Shown: positions 44,503 through 54,018, numbered from the stretch's first letter. The stretch: DNA of 64,000 bases from Algirhabdus cladophorae (GCF_044772865.1 NZ_CP173029.1:1240001-1304000); one strand, 5' to 3'. Translations and numbers: made by a program. Notes: generated by a model not told the origin, from the sequence alone.

Positions 44503-46254
44503 TTAGACCATCACAGCGCCGTCGGATTTAATGACACCTTGGGTCTGTGCATCGCCCAGCAACATTTCGTTGTGGGCTTTGCCTGAGGGGATCATCGGGA
44601 AGCAGTTTTCATGCTTTTCCACCAAGCAATCGAAGATCACCGGGCCGTCATAGGCCAGCATTTCGCGGATGGCTTCGTCCAGATCGTCGGGATCGGAACA
44701 CAGGATGCCTTTCGCGCCAAAGGCTTCGGCCATCTTGACGAAATCGGGCAGGGCTTCGGACCAGCTTTGAGAATAGCGTTCGCCATGCAGCAGTTCCTGC
44801 CACTGACGGACCATGCCGAGGCGTTCGTTGTTGAGGATGAACTGTTTGACGGGCAGGCGGTATTGCACGGCCGTGCTCATTTCTTGCATGTTCATCATCC
44901 AACTGGCCTCACCGGCCACGTTGATCACCAGCGCGTCGCGGTGGGCGCATTGCACCCCAACAGAGGCTGGCGTGCCATAGCCCATGGTGCCCAATCCGCC
45001 AGAGGTCATCCAGCGGTTTGGATCTTCGAACCCGAGGTATTGCGCGGCCCACATCTGGTGTTGGCCCACTTCGGTGGTGATGTAGCGGTCCATGTCTTTG
45101 GTGAGCGCCTCAAGCCGCTGCAAAGCGTATTGTGGGCGGATAACTTTGCCCTCTTGCGGGGCTTTGAGGCAATCGATGGCGCGCCATTCGTTGATCTGGC
45201 TCCACCATGTGCGCAGACCGTCTTGATCCGTTCGGCTGCCTTTTGATTTCCAAGCGGCCAGCAGGTCTTCCAATACAGATGTCACATCGCCCAAGATCGG
45301 GATATCGACATGCACCACTTTGTTGATCGACGACGGATCAATATCGATATGGGCTTTGATCGAACCGGGACTGAACGCGTCCAAACGTCCGGTGATCCGG
45401 TCATCAAAACGTGCGCCGATATTGATCATCAGATCGCAGTCATGCATTGCCATGTTGGCCTCATAAAGCCCGTGCATACCCAACATGCCGAGCCAGTTTT
45501 CACCAGACGCCGGATAGCAGCCCAAGCCCATCAAAGTTGACGTGATCGGGAAGTTGGTTTCTGCCACCAACTGGCGCAACAGCTGGCTGGCTTTGTCACC
45601 TGAATTGATCACGCCGCCGCCGGAATAGATGATCGGCTTTTTGGCGGTCATCATCGCCTCGGCCAAAGCTTCAATTGCGGAAGCATCGCCTTTGGTCTGG
45701 GGCTGGTAGTGGCTCTTGGTTGGGGCAGGGATCTGGTAGGTGCCATTGGCGAACTGCACATCCTTGGGGATGTCTACCAGAACAGGGCCCGGACGGCCGG
45801 ATGTGGCCACATGGAACGCCTCGTGGATCGTTTCGGCCAGCTTGTCAGTTTCTTTGACCAACCAGTTATGTTTCGTGCAAGGCCGCGTGATGCCAACGGT
45901 GTCGGCCTCTTGGAAAGCATCCGAGCCGATCATAAAGGTTGGAACCTGACCAGTGAGCACAATGATTGGGATGCTGTCCATCAGCGCATCTGTCAGGCCG
46001 GTCACCGCATTCGTAGCACCGGGGCCGGAGGTTACCAGAACAACACCGGGTTTACCGGTTGAGCGGGCATAGCCTTCGGCAGCATGGGTCGCGCCTTGTT
46101 CGTGACGCACCAGAATGTGCTGGATGTCGTTTTGCTGAAAAATCTCGTCATAGATCGGTAGGACCGCGCCACCGGGATATCCAAAGACAGTGTCCACACC
46201 CTGATCCTTGAGGGCTTGGACGATCATTTTTGCACCGGTCATTTGACGTGCCAT
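44503..46254 (-). CDS. ilvB: Acetolactate synthase large (catalytic) subunit
   Basis: The 583-residue TPP enzyme makes acetolactate and acetohydroxybutyrate, the first common step of branched-chain amino acid synthesis. The TPP Glu is in RHEQGATHAAEGYAR and the GDG-like site in NVAGEASWMMNMQE; FAD-binding segments lie in the middle domain. The frame is open 25 codons upstream, but the ATG at 46254 (MARQMTGAKM) is the family start. Expression is probably controlled by the attenuator at 46299-46399. The symbol ilvI would also be used. Confidence 0.96.
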   Translation of the reverse strand: MARQMTGAKMIVQALKDQGVDTVFGYPGGAVLPIYDEIFQQNDIQHILVRHEQGATHAAEGYARSTGKPGVVLVTSGPGATNAVTGLTDALMDSIPIIVLTGQVPTFMIGSDAFQEADTVGITRPCTKHNWLVKETDKLAETIHEAFHVATSGRPGPVLVDIPKDVQFANGTYQIPAPTKSHYQPQTKGDASAIEALAEAMMTAKKPIIYSGGGVINSGDKASQLLRQLVAETNFPITSTLMGLGCYPASGENWLGMLGMHGLYEANMAMHDCDLMINIGARFDDRITGRLDAFSPGSIKAHIDIDPSSINKVVHVDIPILGDVTSVLEDLLAAWKSKGSRTDQDGLRTWWSQINEWRAIDCLKAPQEGKVIRPQYALQRLEALTKDMDRYITTEVGQHQMWAAQYLGFEDPNRWMTSGGLGTMGYGTPASVGVQCAHRDALVINVAGEASWMMNMQEMSTAVQYRLPVKQFILNNERLGMVRQWQELLHGERYSQSWSEALPDFVKMAEAFGAKGILCSDPDDLDEAIREMLAYDGPVIFDCLVEKHENCFPMIPSGKAHNEMLLGDAQTQGVIKSDGAVMV

Positions 46255-46298
46255 TGTTTTTCTCCACTTATGACGCGTTTCGTTTATCTCTTGCTCAC

Positions 46299-46325
46299 AA
46301 AAAAGCCCCCGATTTTGTCGGGGGC
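46299..46325 (-). terminator. Attenuator terminator upstream of ilvB
   Basis: On the minus strand GCCCCCGA at 46325-46318 pairs with TCGGGGGC at 46312-46305 over a 5-base loop. Six U follow (A-run at 46299-46304). It sits between the leader peptide and ilvB, so transcription would stop here unless the leader RNA refolds. GCATGGG at 46326-46332 and CCCATGC at 46358-46364 form a competing 7-bp stem. Confidence 0.88.
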
Positions 46326-46363
46326 GCATGGGAACCTAAATGGTCTACCGTTACCGGCCCATG

Positions 46364-46399
46364 CTACCCAATTCCCACCACGACTAGAATACGGTTCAT
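46364..46399 (-). CDS. ilv leader peptide
   Basis: An 11-codon open frame reads Met-Asn-Arg-Ile-Leu-Val-Val-Val-Gly-Ile-Gly-stop. It has six branched-chain codons among eleven, five of them consecutive (Ile-Leu-Val-Val-Val). AAAGGAG lies nine bases before the ATG. This is the pattern of an attenuation leader that senses charged Ile/Leu/Val tRNAs. It is followed by the 7-bp stem and the terminator. Confidence 0.88.
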   Translation of the reverse strand: MNRILVVVGIG

Positions 46400-46427
46400 C
46401 TCAAGGAACTCCTTTGTAAGTTTTGTG

Positions 46428-46456
46428 AACATATGTCGGGCGATTTGGGGCGTCAA
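46428..46456 (-). promoter_or_regulatory. Promoter of the ilv leader and ilvB
   Basis: TTGACG (46451-46456) and TATGTT (46428-46433) on the minus strand are 17 bases apart. Transcription would begin near 46421, about 22 bases before the leader peptide start. Confidence 0.65.
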
Positions 46457-46684
46457 CAGGCAAAATGGACTAAAACATGCGCCAGCAGGGGTATTTTTTG
46501 TAATTTAATTACGTTTTTGGGTGCTGGAGGCGAATTTTAGTGAATTTGGAGTGTTGCCTTTGGCCCAGTTGAGGTCTTTCCCAAGATATTTGGGCACAGA
46601 AAAGGGCGCTGGGTATGGTAGGTGGGTCTAGGCGGGCGCGTTGTATCAGGCTGCTTGCGGGGGCGACTTGTTGCGGAGGCTGCA

Positions 46685-47206
46685 TTGAAAAGGATCGTGA
46701 TCACTGGGGCCAATGGGTCTGGAAAGAGCCATACTGCTGCGCGTTTTTCCAAAGTGCGGCCGGATGTACCTGTGATTTCGTTTGATGCGATTAAGTTGAC
46801 GACCGGGTGGCAGCAAAAACCGCGTTCTGAAGTCGAAATGGCGTTGCAGTCGAAGATTTCGCAAGATGCTTGGATTTTAGAAGGGGGTCCTAGTCTGCTG
46901 CCACTGGCCATGGAGGCTGCAGATGCCGTGGTTTGGCTGGATCCCCTTGAGGCGGTCCGGACATGGCGACTGATCCAGCGGCCTTGGCGGTTCCGAGGTG
47001 AAACGCGACCCGAACTGCCCAAGGACAATGTAGATTGGCCGCTGCAGCAATATCAATTCGCGTGGCGAAGCCTAAAGAAACGACACCAGTTCCGTCATTC
47101 GATCACAGAGGCATTGGCGCATTCCGCAGACACGCGGATTTGGCATTGTCGCAGCGCGGAGGATGTTGAAAACGCGGTTAAGGCATGGGGTGGCGAGGGG
47201 CGATAG
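46685..47206 (+). CDS. P-loop kinase-like protein (FlaR/adenylate-kinase-like)
   Basis: The 173-residue protein has a Walker A motif GANGSGKS near its N-terminus and a Trp-rich C-terminal half (WLDPLEAVRTWRLIQRPWRF), like small proteins annotated as DNA-topology modulation (FlaR) or adenylate kinases. The phosphorylated substrate is unknown. A frame starting at 46622 exists, but a TTG at 46685 lies five bases after a strong GGAGG and begins exactly where homologues do, so TTG is chosen. It is convergent with the response-regulator gene. Confidence 0.7.
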   Translation: MKRIVITGANGSGKSHTAARFSKVRPDVPVISFDAIKLTTGWQQKPRSEVEMALQSKISQDAWILEGGPSLLPLAMEAADAVVWLDPLEAVRTWRLIQRPWRFRGETRPELPKDNVDWPLQQYQFAWRSLKKRHQFRHSITEALAHSADTRIWHCRSAEDVENAVKAWGGEGR

Positions 47207-47218
47207 GCTGGCGCCACT

Positions 47219-47860
47219 TTAAATATCCACTCCTGTCCCTTGCAAAACTCCGTGTTGGAGGGCGTAACGGGTGAGGCCAGCGGTGCTGCTGATGCCCAGT
47301 TTGCGTTTGATGTTCTTGCGATGGGTCTCAACGGTACGCACGGATATATCCAGCGTGTTGGCCACTTCTTTGTTCGAGGCGCCTTGGGCCAGTTGCAGCA
47401 GGATCGTTTGTTCACGGCTGGTCAACGGCTCGGAACCATCGCTGATCTTTGGCTTGAGCGACCCCTCGGCCCCGGTACACAGGTATTGCCCACCTGCCAT
47501 GACAGTATCGATTGCCGTCTTAATCTCGTCAGTTGGCACGTCTTTTAGCACATAGCCCTTGGCCCCGTAGGACAGAGCGGTGCTGATATATTCCGGGGTG
47601 TCGTGCATCGACAGGATCAGAATGTTGGTTTCCGGCGTCTTTTCCAAAATCAGCTCAATCGCGGCCATGCCACTGAGGCCGGGCATGTTCAAATCCAGCA
47701 AGAACACATCCGGAGCGAGGTTATCGGCCTGGTCCACGGCGTCTTGGGCGTTGGACAATACGCCGACCACATTAATGTCGTCATAGGTTTCGAGGATAGA
47801 TTGGATGCCTTGGGCCACCATGGGGTGATCGTCGACGATGACGATGCGGGTCGGGGTCAT
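47219..47860 (-). CDS. LuxR/NarL-family response regulator
   Basis: The 213-residue protein has a receiver domain with phosphoacceptor Asp56 (LLDLNMPG) and the Lys in KGYVLKDVP. A C-terminal LuxR helix-turn-helix follows (LTSREQTILLQLAQGASNKEVA). It overlaps the histidine kinase gene by four bases. The likely target is the divergent TRAP transporter operon. Confidence 0.94.
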   Translation of the reverse strand: MTPTRIVIVDDHPMVAQGIQSILETYDDINVVGVLSNAQDAVDQADNLAPDVFLLDLNMPGLSGMAAIELILEKTPETNILILSMHDTPEYISTALSYGAKGYVLKDVPTDEIKTAIDTVMAGGQYLCTGAEGSLKPKISDGSEPLTSREQTILLQLAQGASNKEVANTLDISVRTVETHRKNIKRKLGISSTAGLTRYALQHGVLQGTGVDI

Positions 47861-49308
47861 GCGGATTCTCTCGTGTCTTTGGGTTTGGTCGTGTTGGATG
47901 TTGTGCCGGGGGGCAGCAAGTGGCGCAAAGGCACCTGCGCCTCGATCATTGTGCCGGATTTTGAGGACAAGATACGCAGGGTCCCATCCAATTGGTCGAC
48001 GCGTTCTTGCATGTTGCGTAGGCCTAAGCCCATGGCGCGCCGCCCCGACGACCCGTTGTTGGGCAGGCCTTGGCCATCGTCGGAAATGCGCAGAGTGGCA
48101 CCCCGTTTGTGGCCCTTGAGGTCCATCTGAACGCGGCTTGCCTCGGCGTGGCGTTCGATATTGGTCAGGGCCTCTTGCGCAATGCGGTAGAGCGCGATTT
48201 TGGCCTCTTGGCCCAGACGATTGCGAAACACAACGGTTTCCAATTCGGTCTTGATGCCAGTGCGTTTTGAAAAATCCTCGGTCAGGGATTGCAGGGCAGG
48301 GCCAAGGCCAAGATCATCCAGCACGCCCGGGCGCAAATCGCGGCTGATCCGCCGGACCTCGGAAATCGCACCAGCGAGGCTTTCGATGCCGCTGTCCAAG
48401 GTCTCGGACGCCTTTGGATCGCCCGAAGTGAGGCGGCGTTTGGCCAGATCCAGCGCAAACCGGATGCCCACCAGCATTTGGCTGATGCCATCATGCAATT
48501 CACGGGCGACGCGACTGCGTTCTTCCTCTTGGGTGTCGAAAATGCGCTGGGTCAGGGCCTTGAGTTTGGTATCAGCCAGCCGTCGCTCGCGAATGTTCAG
48601 CACCATCCCCGACAGGAACACGAAAAACAGGGCTGCAAAGGTGACCAAGCCGATTTGGATGAATGTCGTTCGGATGCGTTGTTCCATGTCAGCGCGGGCA
48701 AGGGCCACGGTTTCGAGCACGTCATCGATAAACACGCCAGTGCCAAGTGCCCACCGCCAGCTTTGCATGCCGGTAACATAGGTGACCATTTCGGCCTCCT
48801 GACCGGTGCTGGGCTTGGGCCACAGGTAGGAATGATAGCCCGCGCCGGTGCGCGCAATCGAGATGATCGTGTCGGTGATCGGCACCCCATTTGGATCTGT
48901 CTGACCTGTCCAATTGCGTCCGATCAAGTCGGTTTGGCGAGGCGAGACGATGTTATTGCCATCGTAATCATAGACAAAGTAGAAGCCTTCTTCCCCATAG
49001 ATCATCGCGGCCAAAATCTGGGTCACCCGCAGTTTTGCGGCCTCATCATCAGGTTGGGCGCGGCCGTAGATCGAAAAAAACGCGTTGCGGGCCAAGGTTA
49101 CATAGTTCTTCAATTCAACCTTCTTGGCTTCAATCAATTGGGTTTCTAAGGCTTGGATTTCCCGTTCGGCCAGTTGCCGCGATTGGTTGGCCACAATGGC
49201 CGAAATCAGTGCAACCGAAACGATCAGCGGGACCGTGGCCAGTAAAAACAGCTTTTGACCATAGGTCAGGCTAATCCACCCAGCGGCTTTGTTCCACAAG
49301 CGTCGCAT
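47857..49308 (-). CDS. Cache-domain sensor histidine kinase
   Basis: The protein (483 residues from the ATG at 49308; an upstream start at 49359 gives 500) has a membrane helix (about 18-40) and a periplasmic single Cache domain with EEGFYFVYDYDGNNIVSP and WRWALGTGVFIDDV. A second helix, a HisKA_3 domain (ARELHDGISQML) and an ATPase domain with GQGLP follow. Cache kinases next to TRAP genes usually sense the small organic acid being imported. Pairing with the downstream regulator is supported by the four-base overlap. Confidence 0.92.
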   Translation of the reverse strand: MRRLWNKAAGWISLTYGQKLFLLATVPLIVSVALISAIVANQSRQLAEREIQALETQLIEAKKVELKNYVTLARNAFFSIYGRAQPDDEAAKLRVTQILAAMIYGEEGFYFVYDYDGNNIVSPRQTDLIGRNWTGQTDPNGVPITDTIISIARTGAGYHSYLWPKPSTGQEAEMVTYVTGMQSWRWALGTGVFIDDVLETVALARADMEQRIRTTFIQIGLVTFAALFFVFLSGMVLNIRERRLADTKLKALTQRIFDTQEEERSRVARELHDGISQMLVGIRFALDLAKRRLTSGDPKASETLDSGIESLAGAISEVRRISRDLRPGVLDDLGLGPALQSLTEDFSKRTGIKTELETVVFRNRLGQEAKIALYRIAQEALTNIERHAEASRVQMDLKGHKRGATLRISDDGQGLPNNGSSGRRAMGLGLRNMQERVDQLDGTLRILSSKSGTMIEAQVPLRHLLPPGTTSNTTKPKDTRESA

Positions 49309-49432
49309 TTGATTCGATTGATGTCCCCAAGGATAGCGTGGGGCCAAGTTTGGTCGCAAAAGGCGGCGGGATTCAAGAAAAAGCCTGATAATATTGCGGT
49401 TTAGGGATCAAAATTCCCAAAGCGGGGCCAGA

Positions 49433-49452
49433 AATACGTAGTACTTGGTATT
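49433..49452. promoter_or_regulatory. 20-bp near-palindrome upstream of the TRAP operon
   Basis: The site reads AATAC-GT-AGTACT-TG-GTATT. Sixteen of 20 positions are symmetric. It lies between the divergent kinase and dctP genes, about 100 bases before dctP. It is a strong candidate for the binding site of the LuxR-type response regulator; it was not matched to a known motif. Confidence 0.6.
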
Positions 49453-49552
49453 GCAGAATGCTCTGACCCTTCTAGGTTAACGCACACTTTAACGATCCGT
49501 TTGTGCCGTTGTTGGAGAGCATGGCACAGACATTCATTTGGGAGGACCACAC

Positions 49553-50644
49553 ATGGATCGTCGCTCTTTTCTAAAAACATCTGCGATGGGCGGTACAGCC
49601 GCTGCTGCGACAACTCTGGCGTCGCCAGCTGTTGCTGCGGGTCACGCGCAGACTTTGACAATGGTTACATCTTGGCCCCGCGGTTTTGCGGTTCTGGATG
49701 ACGCCGCCACATACTTCAACGAAGCGGTTAACGCGATGTCCGGCGGTTCGCTGGTGATCGAAAAGAAAGCTCCCGGCGAGCTGGTTGGCGCATTTGAAGT
49801 GTTTGACGCGGTATCTTCCGGTCAGGCCGACATGTATCACTCGGCGGATTATTACTTCTTGGGTCAGCACCCGGGATATGCGTTCTTTACAGCTGTGCCT
49901 TTCGGTGCAACTGCGCAAGAATTGACCAACTGGTACTACCACGACGGTGGCCAAGAGCTGCACGATGAGTTGGGTTCGATCTTTGGTCTGAAATCCTTTA
50001 TGTGCGGTAACTCTGGTTCCCAGTCCGGTGGCTGGTTCCGCAAAGAGATCAACTCGGCTGACGATCTAACAGGCCTGCGGTTCCGCATGCCGGGTCTGGG
50101 TGGTCAGGTTCTGGGTAAACTGGGCGTCTCCGTTCAAAACATCCCAGGCGGCGAACTGTACCAAGCTCTGTCTTCCGGCGCTTTGGACGGTCTTGAGTGG
50201 GTCGGTCCCTTCGCGGATGAACGTGCAGGCTTCCAAGAAGTTGCGAAATTCTACTACACAGCTGGCTTCCACGAGCCAGGTTCGGGTCTTGCCTGTGGCA
50301 TGAACTTGGACGTGTGGGAAGGCCTGTCGCCCGAGCACCAAGCGATCATCGACAACGCAACCAAAGCCACAACACACTACCAGTTGAGCCAAACACTGGC
50401 CAACAACGGTGCGGCTCTGGCCCGCCTGCAGGCCCAAGGCGTGCAAACATTGCAGTTCTCTGACGATGTATGGGACAGCTTCGGTGCAGCCTCCAAAGAA
50501 GTTCTGGACGAAAACATGGGTGACGAACTGTTTGCGAAAATCCGTAACTCGTTTGACGCATCCCTTGCCAAGTCTTCTGACTGGATCCTGAAATCCGACG
50601 GTGAATTTGTGGCCCAACGGAACCGCGTTCTGGCCAACGGCTAA
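49553..50644 (+). CDS. dctP: TRAP transporter substrate-binding protein (keto-acid type)
   Basis: The 363-residue protein starts at the ATG after GGGAGGA. It has a twin-arginine-type leader (DRRSFLKTS, about 1-28) and a DctP fold. The conserved Arg in LRFRMPG and the downstream Trp in LDGLEWVGPF match TRAP binders. The overall pattern resembles TakP, the pyruvate/2-oxoacid binder of Rhodobacter sphaeroides, but the ligand is an inference. It is the first gene of a TRAP operon with dctQ and dctM. Confidence 0.92.
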   Translation: MDRRSFLKTSAMGGTAAAATTLASPAVAAGHAQTLTMVTSWPRGFAVLDDAATYFNEAVNAMSGGSLVIEKKAPGELVGAFEVFDAVSSGQADMYHSADYYFLGQHPGYAFFTAVPFGATAQELTNWYYHDGGQELHDELGSIFGLKSFMCGNSGSQSGGWFRKEINSADDLTGLRFRMPGLGGQVLGKLGVSVQNIPGGELYQALSSGALDGLEWVGPFADERAGFQEVAKFYYTAGFHEPGSGLACGMNLDVWEGLSPEHQAIIDNATKATTHYQLSQTLANNGAALARLQAQGVQTLQFSDDVWDSFGAASKEVLDENMGDELFAKIRNSFDASLAKSSDWILKSDGEFVAQRNRVLANG

Positions 50645-50751
50645 GCCGGGCTTGACCTGAAAAATATCGTATCCTCCGTCCCGTCAGGGGCGGGGGATGC
50701 ATTCAAGAAGCGGCTCCGTTCAGGATCGTGCGTGTCGGGGGACATCAAAAA

Positions 50752-51642
50752 ATGGACGCAATTCTTTGGATCATCCAAAACATTGGTCTGGCATTTTATA
50801 ACTTTGGTTATGCTGTGACCCATCCCAGCCTTTGGTTGGATTGGTCGGACAAACAGGCGATCATGCGGTTTGTCTATTATGGCGGCTCAATCGAGTTCTT
50901 TTTCGTAGTGTTCACAGCCTTTTTGGTCCTGACGCTGGTTGGATTTTTCTATCGTCCCTTGCTGTGGCGCGTGGTGCGTCTGTTTGAAGGGATCGCAAAC
51001 ACAGTTGGCCGCTTTTTTGCTTGGGCTGGCCTGTTTATGGTGATCCAACAGATTGTTATTGTCTTTATGCAGCGGATCTTTCTATCCGCCGAAATTTCGC
51101 TCGGCTTTGGTCGGGCCTTCACTTTTGACGTCAGCTGGTGGGGCGAGGAACTGAAGTTCTACAACGCCCTCGTTGTCTGTCTGTGTGCGACTTACACTTT
51201 TGTCCAAGGCGGGCATGTCCGGGTTGATCTGGTCTATTCCGCCGTGAGTTTCCGTGCCAAAAAAATCATCGATATGATCGGCTCGCTGATATTTATGATG
51301 CCAGCGGCTGTGTTGGTATGGATGTATGGCTGGTACTTCATGTGGCGCCATTTGATCGTGCCAAAGCCCTCGGCCAGTGACAGCCTCGAGCGGCTTTTGG
51401 CAAAATCGCGGGCCCTGCGGTGGAACGTGGAAACCATCGGCTTTTCGCCAAACGGCTTTAACGGCTACTTTTTGTTCAAAGTGTTGCTGGTGACATTCAC
51501 GGCCATGGTGTTTCTACAAGCCATCGCGTTTTTCTACCGCAGCTATCTTGAACTGGTCGAAGGCCCGTTTTCCGAAAACAAAGACCTCGACAAGGATGAT
51601 CTGGGTGATCCAGATGCCAAACTTGTCGCGGACATTCACTAA
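50752..51642 (+). CDS. dctQ: TRAP transporter small permease
   Basis: The 296-residue protein is longer than a typical DctQ (around 170 residues) and has an N-terminal extension. Four or more membrane helices are present (about 62-85, 95-120, 185-205, 240-260). A GTG 24 bases upstream is in frame, but the ATG at 50752 follows GGGGGA. It lies 107 bases after dctP. Confidence 0.9.
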   Translation: MDAILWIIQNIGLAFYNFGYAVTHPSLWLDWSDKQAIMRFVYYGGSIEFFFVVFTAFLVLTLVGFFYRPLLWRVVRLFEGIANTVGRFFAWAGLFMVIQQIVIVFMQRIFLSAEISLGFGRAFTFDVSWWGEELKFYNALVVCLCATYTFVQGGHVRVDLVYSAVSFRAKKIIDMIGSLIFMMPAAVLVWMYGWYFMWRHLIVPKPSASDSLERLLAKSRALRWNVETIGFSPNGFNGYFLFKVLLVTFTAMVFLQAIAFFYRSYLELVEGPFSENKDLDKDDLGDPDAKLVADIH

Positions 51643-51663
51643 GCCCTAAGGAATATTTCAGTC

Positions 51664-54018
51664 ATGTTTTTTGGACTAGATGGCGTCGAAGTCGGCCTAA
51701 TCATCGTATTCCTTACGCTTTTTGGGGGCATTTTGTCGGGCTTCCCGGTGGCCTTTGCCATTGGTGGTGCGGGGGTTATTTCCTTTGGGATCATCGCGGC
51801 CCTCGACAGTGCGGGGATGTTGATCCACCAAGCCATCGATAAAAGCTCGGTCGAATTTGCGGCCCTTCTGGCCGAAGGGGTCAAGGCCGAAACCATATCT
51901 GTCTTCCGATACCCTGAACTGCCACGTATGGAGGAACCTGTGTTCCCGCGCGGCTGGGAATTTGCCCTAGACCGTAACGTGTCGTTCATCGTGAACCGCA
52001 TCAACGAACGTGTGTTGGCGGGCCAGTCTATTGAGACGTTGTTGGCTGTTTTGATGTTTGTGTTGATGGGCATCACGCTGGAACGCTCGAAAATTGCCAA
52101 TGATTTGCTGACCACTATGGCCCGCGTCTTTGGCCCGCTGCCCGGTGGTTTGGCCGTGGCTGTGGTTGTGGTTGGTGCCTTCTTAGCGGCCTCGACAGGG
52201 ATCGTGGGCGCAACTGTTGTGACCATGGGGCTGCTCAGCTTGCCCACTATGTTGCGCAACGGCTATTCGCCTGAACTGTCTACAGGGGTGATTGCGGCCT
52301 CGGGCACATTGGGCCAGATCATTCCGCCGTCGATTGTGATCGTTCTTTTGGGGACTTTGGCAGGGGATCTTTATTCAGCCGCCCAAGAAAAACGGGCCAT
52401 TGAGGCTGGTTGTACGGATGCGCTGACGTTCCTCGGGGAGCCTGCTGTAGTGTCCGTAGGCACCTTGTTCCAAGCGGCCTTGTTGCCCGGCGTTATGCTG
52501 GCGTTGCTCTATGCGACCTACGCGTTTGGCTATGCGTTGTTTAATCCATCCAAAGCGCCTGCGGTGCAGATGGGCGGCAAAAAGGGTGAGACGATCACCC
52601 GTTCCGAAGGGCTGACATGGTTCCTGTTTGCACCGATTGCCCTGATTGTGGCCTTGGTGGTGCTCAACCAAGTGGGCATCGTTGGCAGCCAAAGCGTTGC
52701 GGTCGACAGCTTTTCTGAGGCGGGCCAAGGGGCCAGCCTGCGCACAAATGTGTCAGATCTCTGCGCGGCATCGATGATCGAGTTGCACGGTCAGGCGGCA
52801 TGGGACACAGCCATCGCCGAGGCCAAAGTGATCCAAGACGCAGGCGGCATCGAGCTGTCCCGCGAATTGACCGATGACGAACGCGCCGAAATGCTGGTCC
52901 AAAACGTGGCCTCTGCGGCCCCAATCGGCACAGGCGTTTCAATCTTGGTTCTGGCCATGGCGCTGATCCTGACCACGGCCCGTGGGGTCAAGCCCTCGGC
53001 CTCGTCTTCGCCTCTGTCACTTGCTGCTATCGGCTTGATTGCGGTGGTCTTGGTGGATCTATTCTTGATCGGTCCACTGACCTCTATGGGGGCCACGTGG
53101 CTGTTGCTAGCCTTGCCAATGATACTTGTTCTAACGGGGGTTAAAACCGCCGTGCAACGATTGGCCCAGAATGAATTGCTGCGCGTGGTCTTCCCGCCGC
53201 TCGTTTTGATTGTCGCGGTGTTGGGGTCTATCCTTGGCGGGATCACCAACCCAACGCCGGCTGCGGCTTTGGGGGCAGGGGGCGCGATTATGCTGGCCGC
53301 CTACCGCAAACTGAAGGATCAAAACAGATCAGGCAGAGTCATCCTACAGGCCTCATTCGCCGTGGTGATCATGTTGCTGGTTGGCGTAAACTTTGACCTG
53401 CGGATCGCCCAAGAGGTTGTCCTGCTGGAACAGTGGATCGCCTATATCGTGGCCTATGCTGCGTTTTTGTTTGGCATGTTTGGTTTGTTCTACGGCTGTT
53501 GGGTTCTTTATGACGGGGCGGTTCTGACGCCTGTTGTGCGCGAAACGGCCAAGGTGACATCCATGGTGTTTACCATTTTGATCGGCTCGCAATTGTTGAA
53601 CCTTGTGGTCATCAGTTTTGGCGGGGAGCACTATATCCAAGAATTCCTGCGCAGTTTCGACAGCGAATTCCGCGTCTTCCTGATTGTGATGCTGGTGCTC
53701 TTTGTGCTGGGGTTTGTGTTGGATTTCCTCGAGATCATCTACATCGTGATCCCCATCGTCGGGCCTGTGATCTACGGCGGTACGATGGATCCCAAGTGGG
53801 TGACGATCATGATCGCGGTGAATTTGCAGACCTCGTTCCTGACACCACCCTTTGGCTTTGCATTGTTCTATCTACGGGGCGTCGCACCTAAGGAAGTCAC
53901 CACAGGCCACATCTACCGCGGCATCATTCCGTTCGTGCTGATCCAAGTGGCGGGTCTTGCCCTGCTTGCGGCCTTCCCCGGTGTCGTGACGATCATTCCC
54001 GATCTGATCGGACGCTAG
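51664..54018 (+). CDS. dctM: TRAP transporter large permease, expanded form
   Basis: The 784-residue protein is nearly twice the usual DctM length. It has the DctM blocks at the N-terminus (GGILSGFPVAFAIGG) and centre (IVGATVVTMGLLSLPTMLRNGY, IPPSIVIVLLG). A hydrophilic insert sits near residues 48-112 and a longer one near 335-420 with extra helices. The C-terminus (LDFLEIIYIVIPIVGP, SFLTPPFGFALFYLRG) is normal. It is the sodium-driven translocation subunit. It starts 21 bases after dctQ. Confidence 0.92.
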   Translation: MFFGLDGVEVGLIIVFLTLFGGILSGFPVAFAIGGAGVISFGIIAALDSAGMLIHQAIDKSSVEFAALLAEGVKAETISVFRYPELPRMEEPVFPRGWEFALDRNVSFIVNRINERVLAGQSIETLLAVLMFVLMGITLERSKIANDLLTTMARVFGPLPGGLAVAVVVVGAFLAASTGIVGATVVTMGLLSLPTMLRNGYSPELSTGVIAASGTLGQIIPPSIVIVLLGTLAGDLYSAAQEKRAIEAGCTDALTFLGEPAVVSVGTLFQAALLPGVMLALLYATYAFGYALFNPSKAPAVQMGGKKGETITRSEGLTWFLFAPIALIVALVVLNQVGIVGSQSVAVDSFSEAGQGASLRTNVSDLCAASMIELHGQAAWDTAIAEAKVIQDAGGIELSRELTDDERAEMLVQNVASAAPIGTGVSILVLAMALILTTARGVKPSASSSPLSLAAIGLIAVVLVDLFLIGPLTSMGATWLLLALPMILVLTGVKTAVQRLAQNELLRVVFPPLVLIVAVLGSILGGITNPTPAAALGAGGAIMLAAYRKLKDQNRSGRVILQASFAVVIMLLVGVNFDLRIAQEVVLLEQWIAYIVAYAAFLFGMFGLFYGCWVLYDGAVLTPVVRETAKVTSMVFTILIGSQLLNLVVISFGGEHYIQEFLRSFDSEFRVFLIVMLVLFVLGFVLDFLEIIYIVIPIVGPVIYGGTMDPKWVTIMIAVNLQTSFLTPPFGFALFYLRGVAPKEVTTGHIYRGIIPFVLIQVAGLALLAAFPGVVTIIPDLIGR

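Noticed and set aside
49522..49537. Possible sigma-54 promoter (TGGCAC then TTCAT) before dctP
   Set aside because: The -12 element lacks the required GC, and it would lie only about 16 bases before the start codon.
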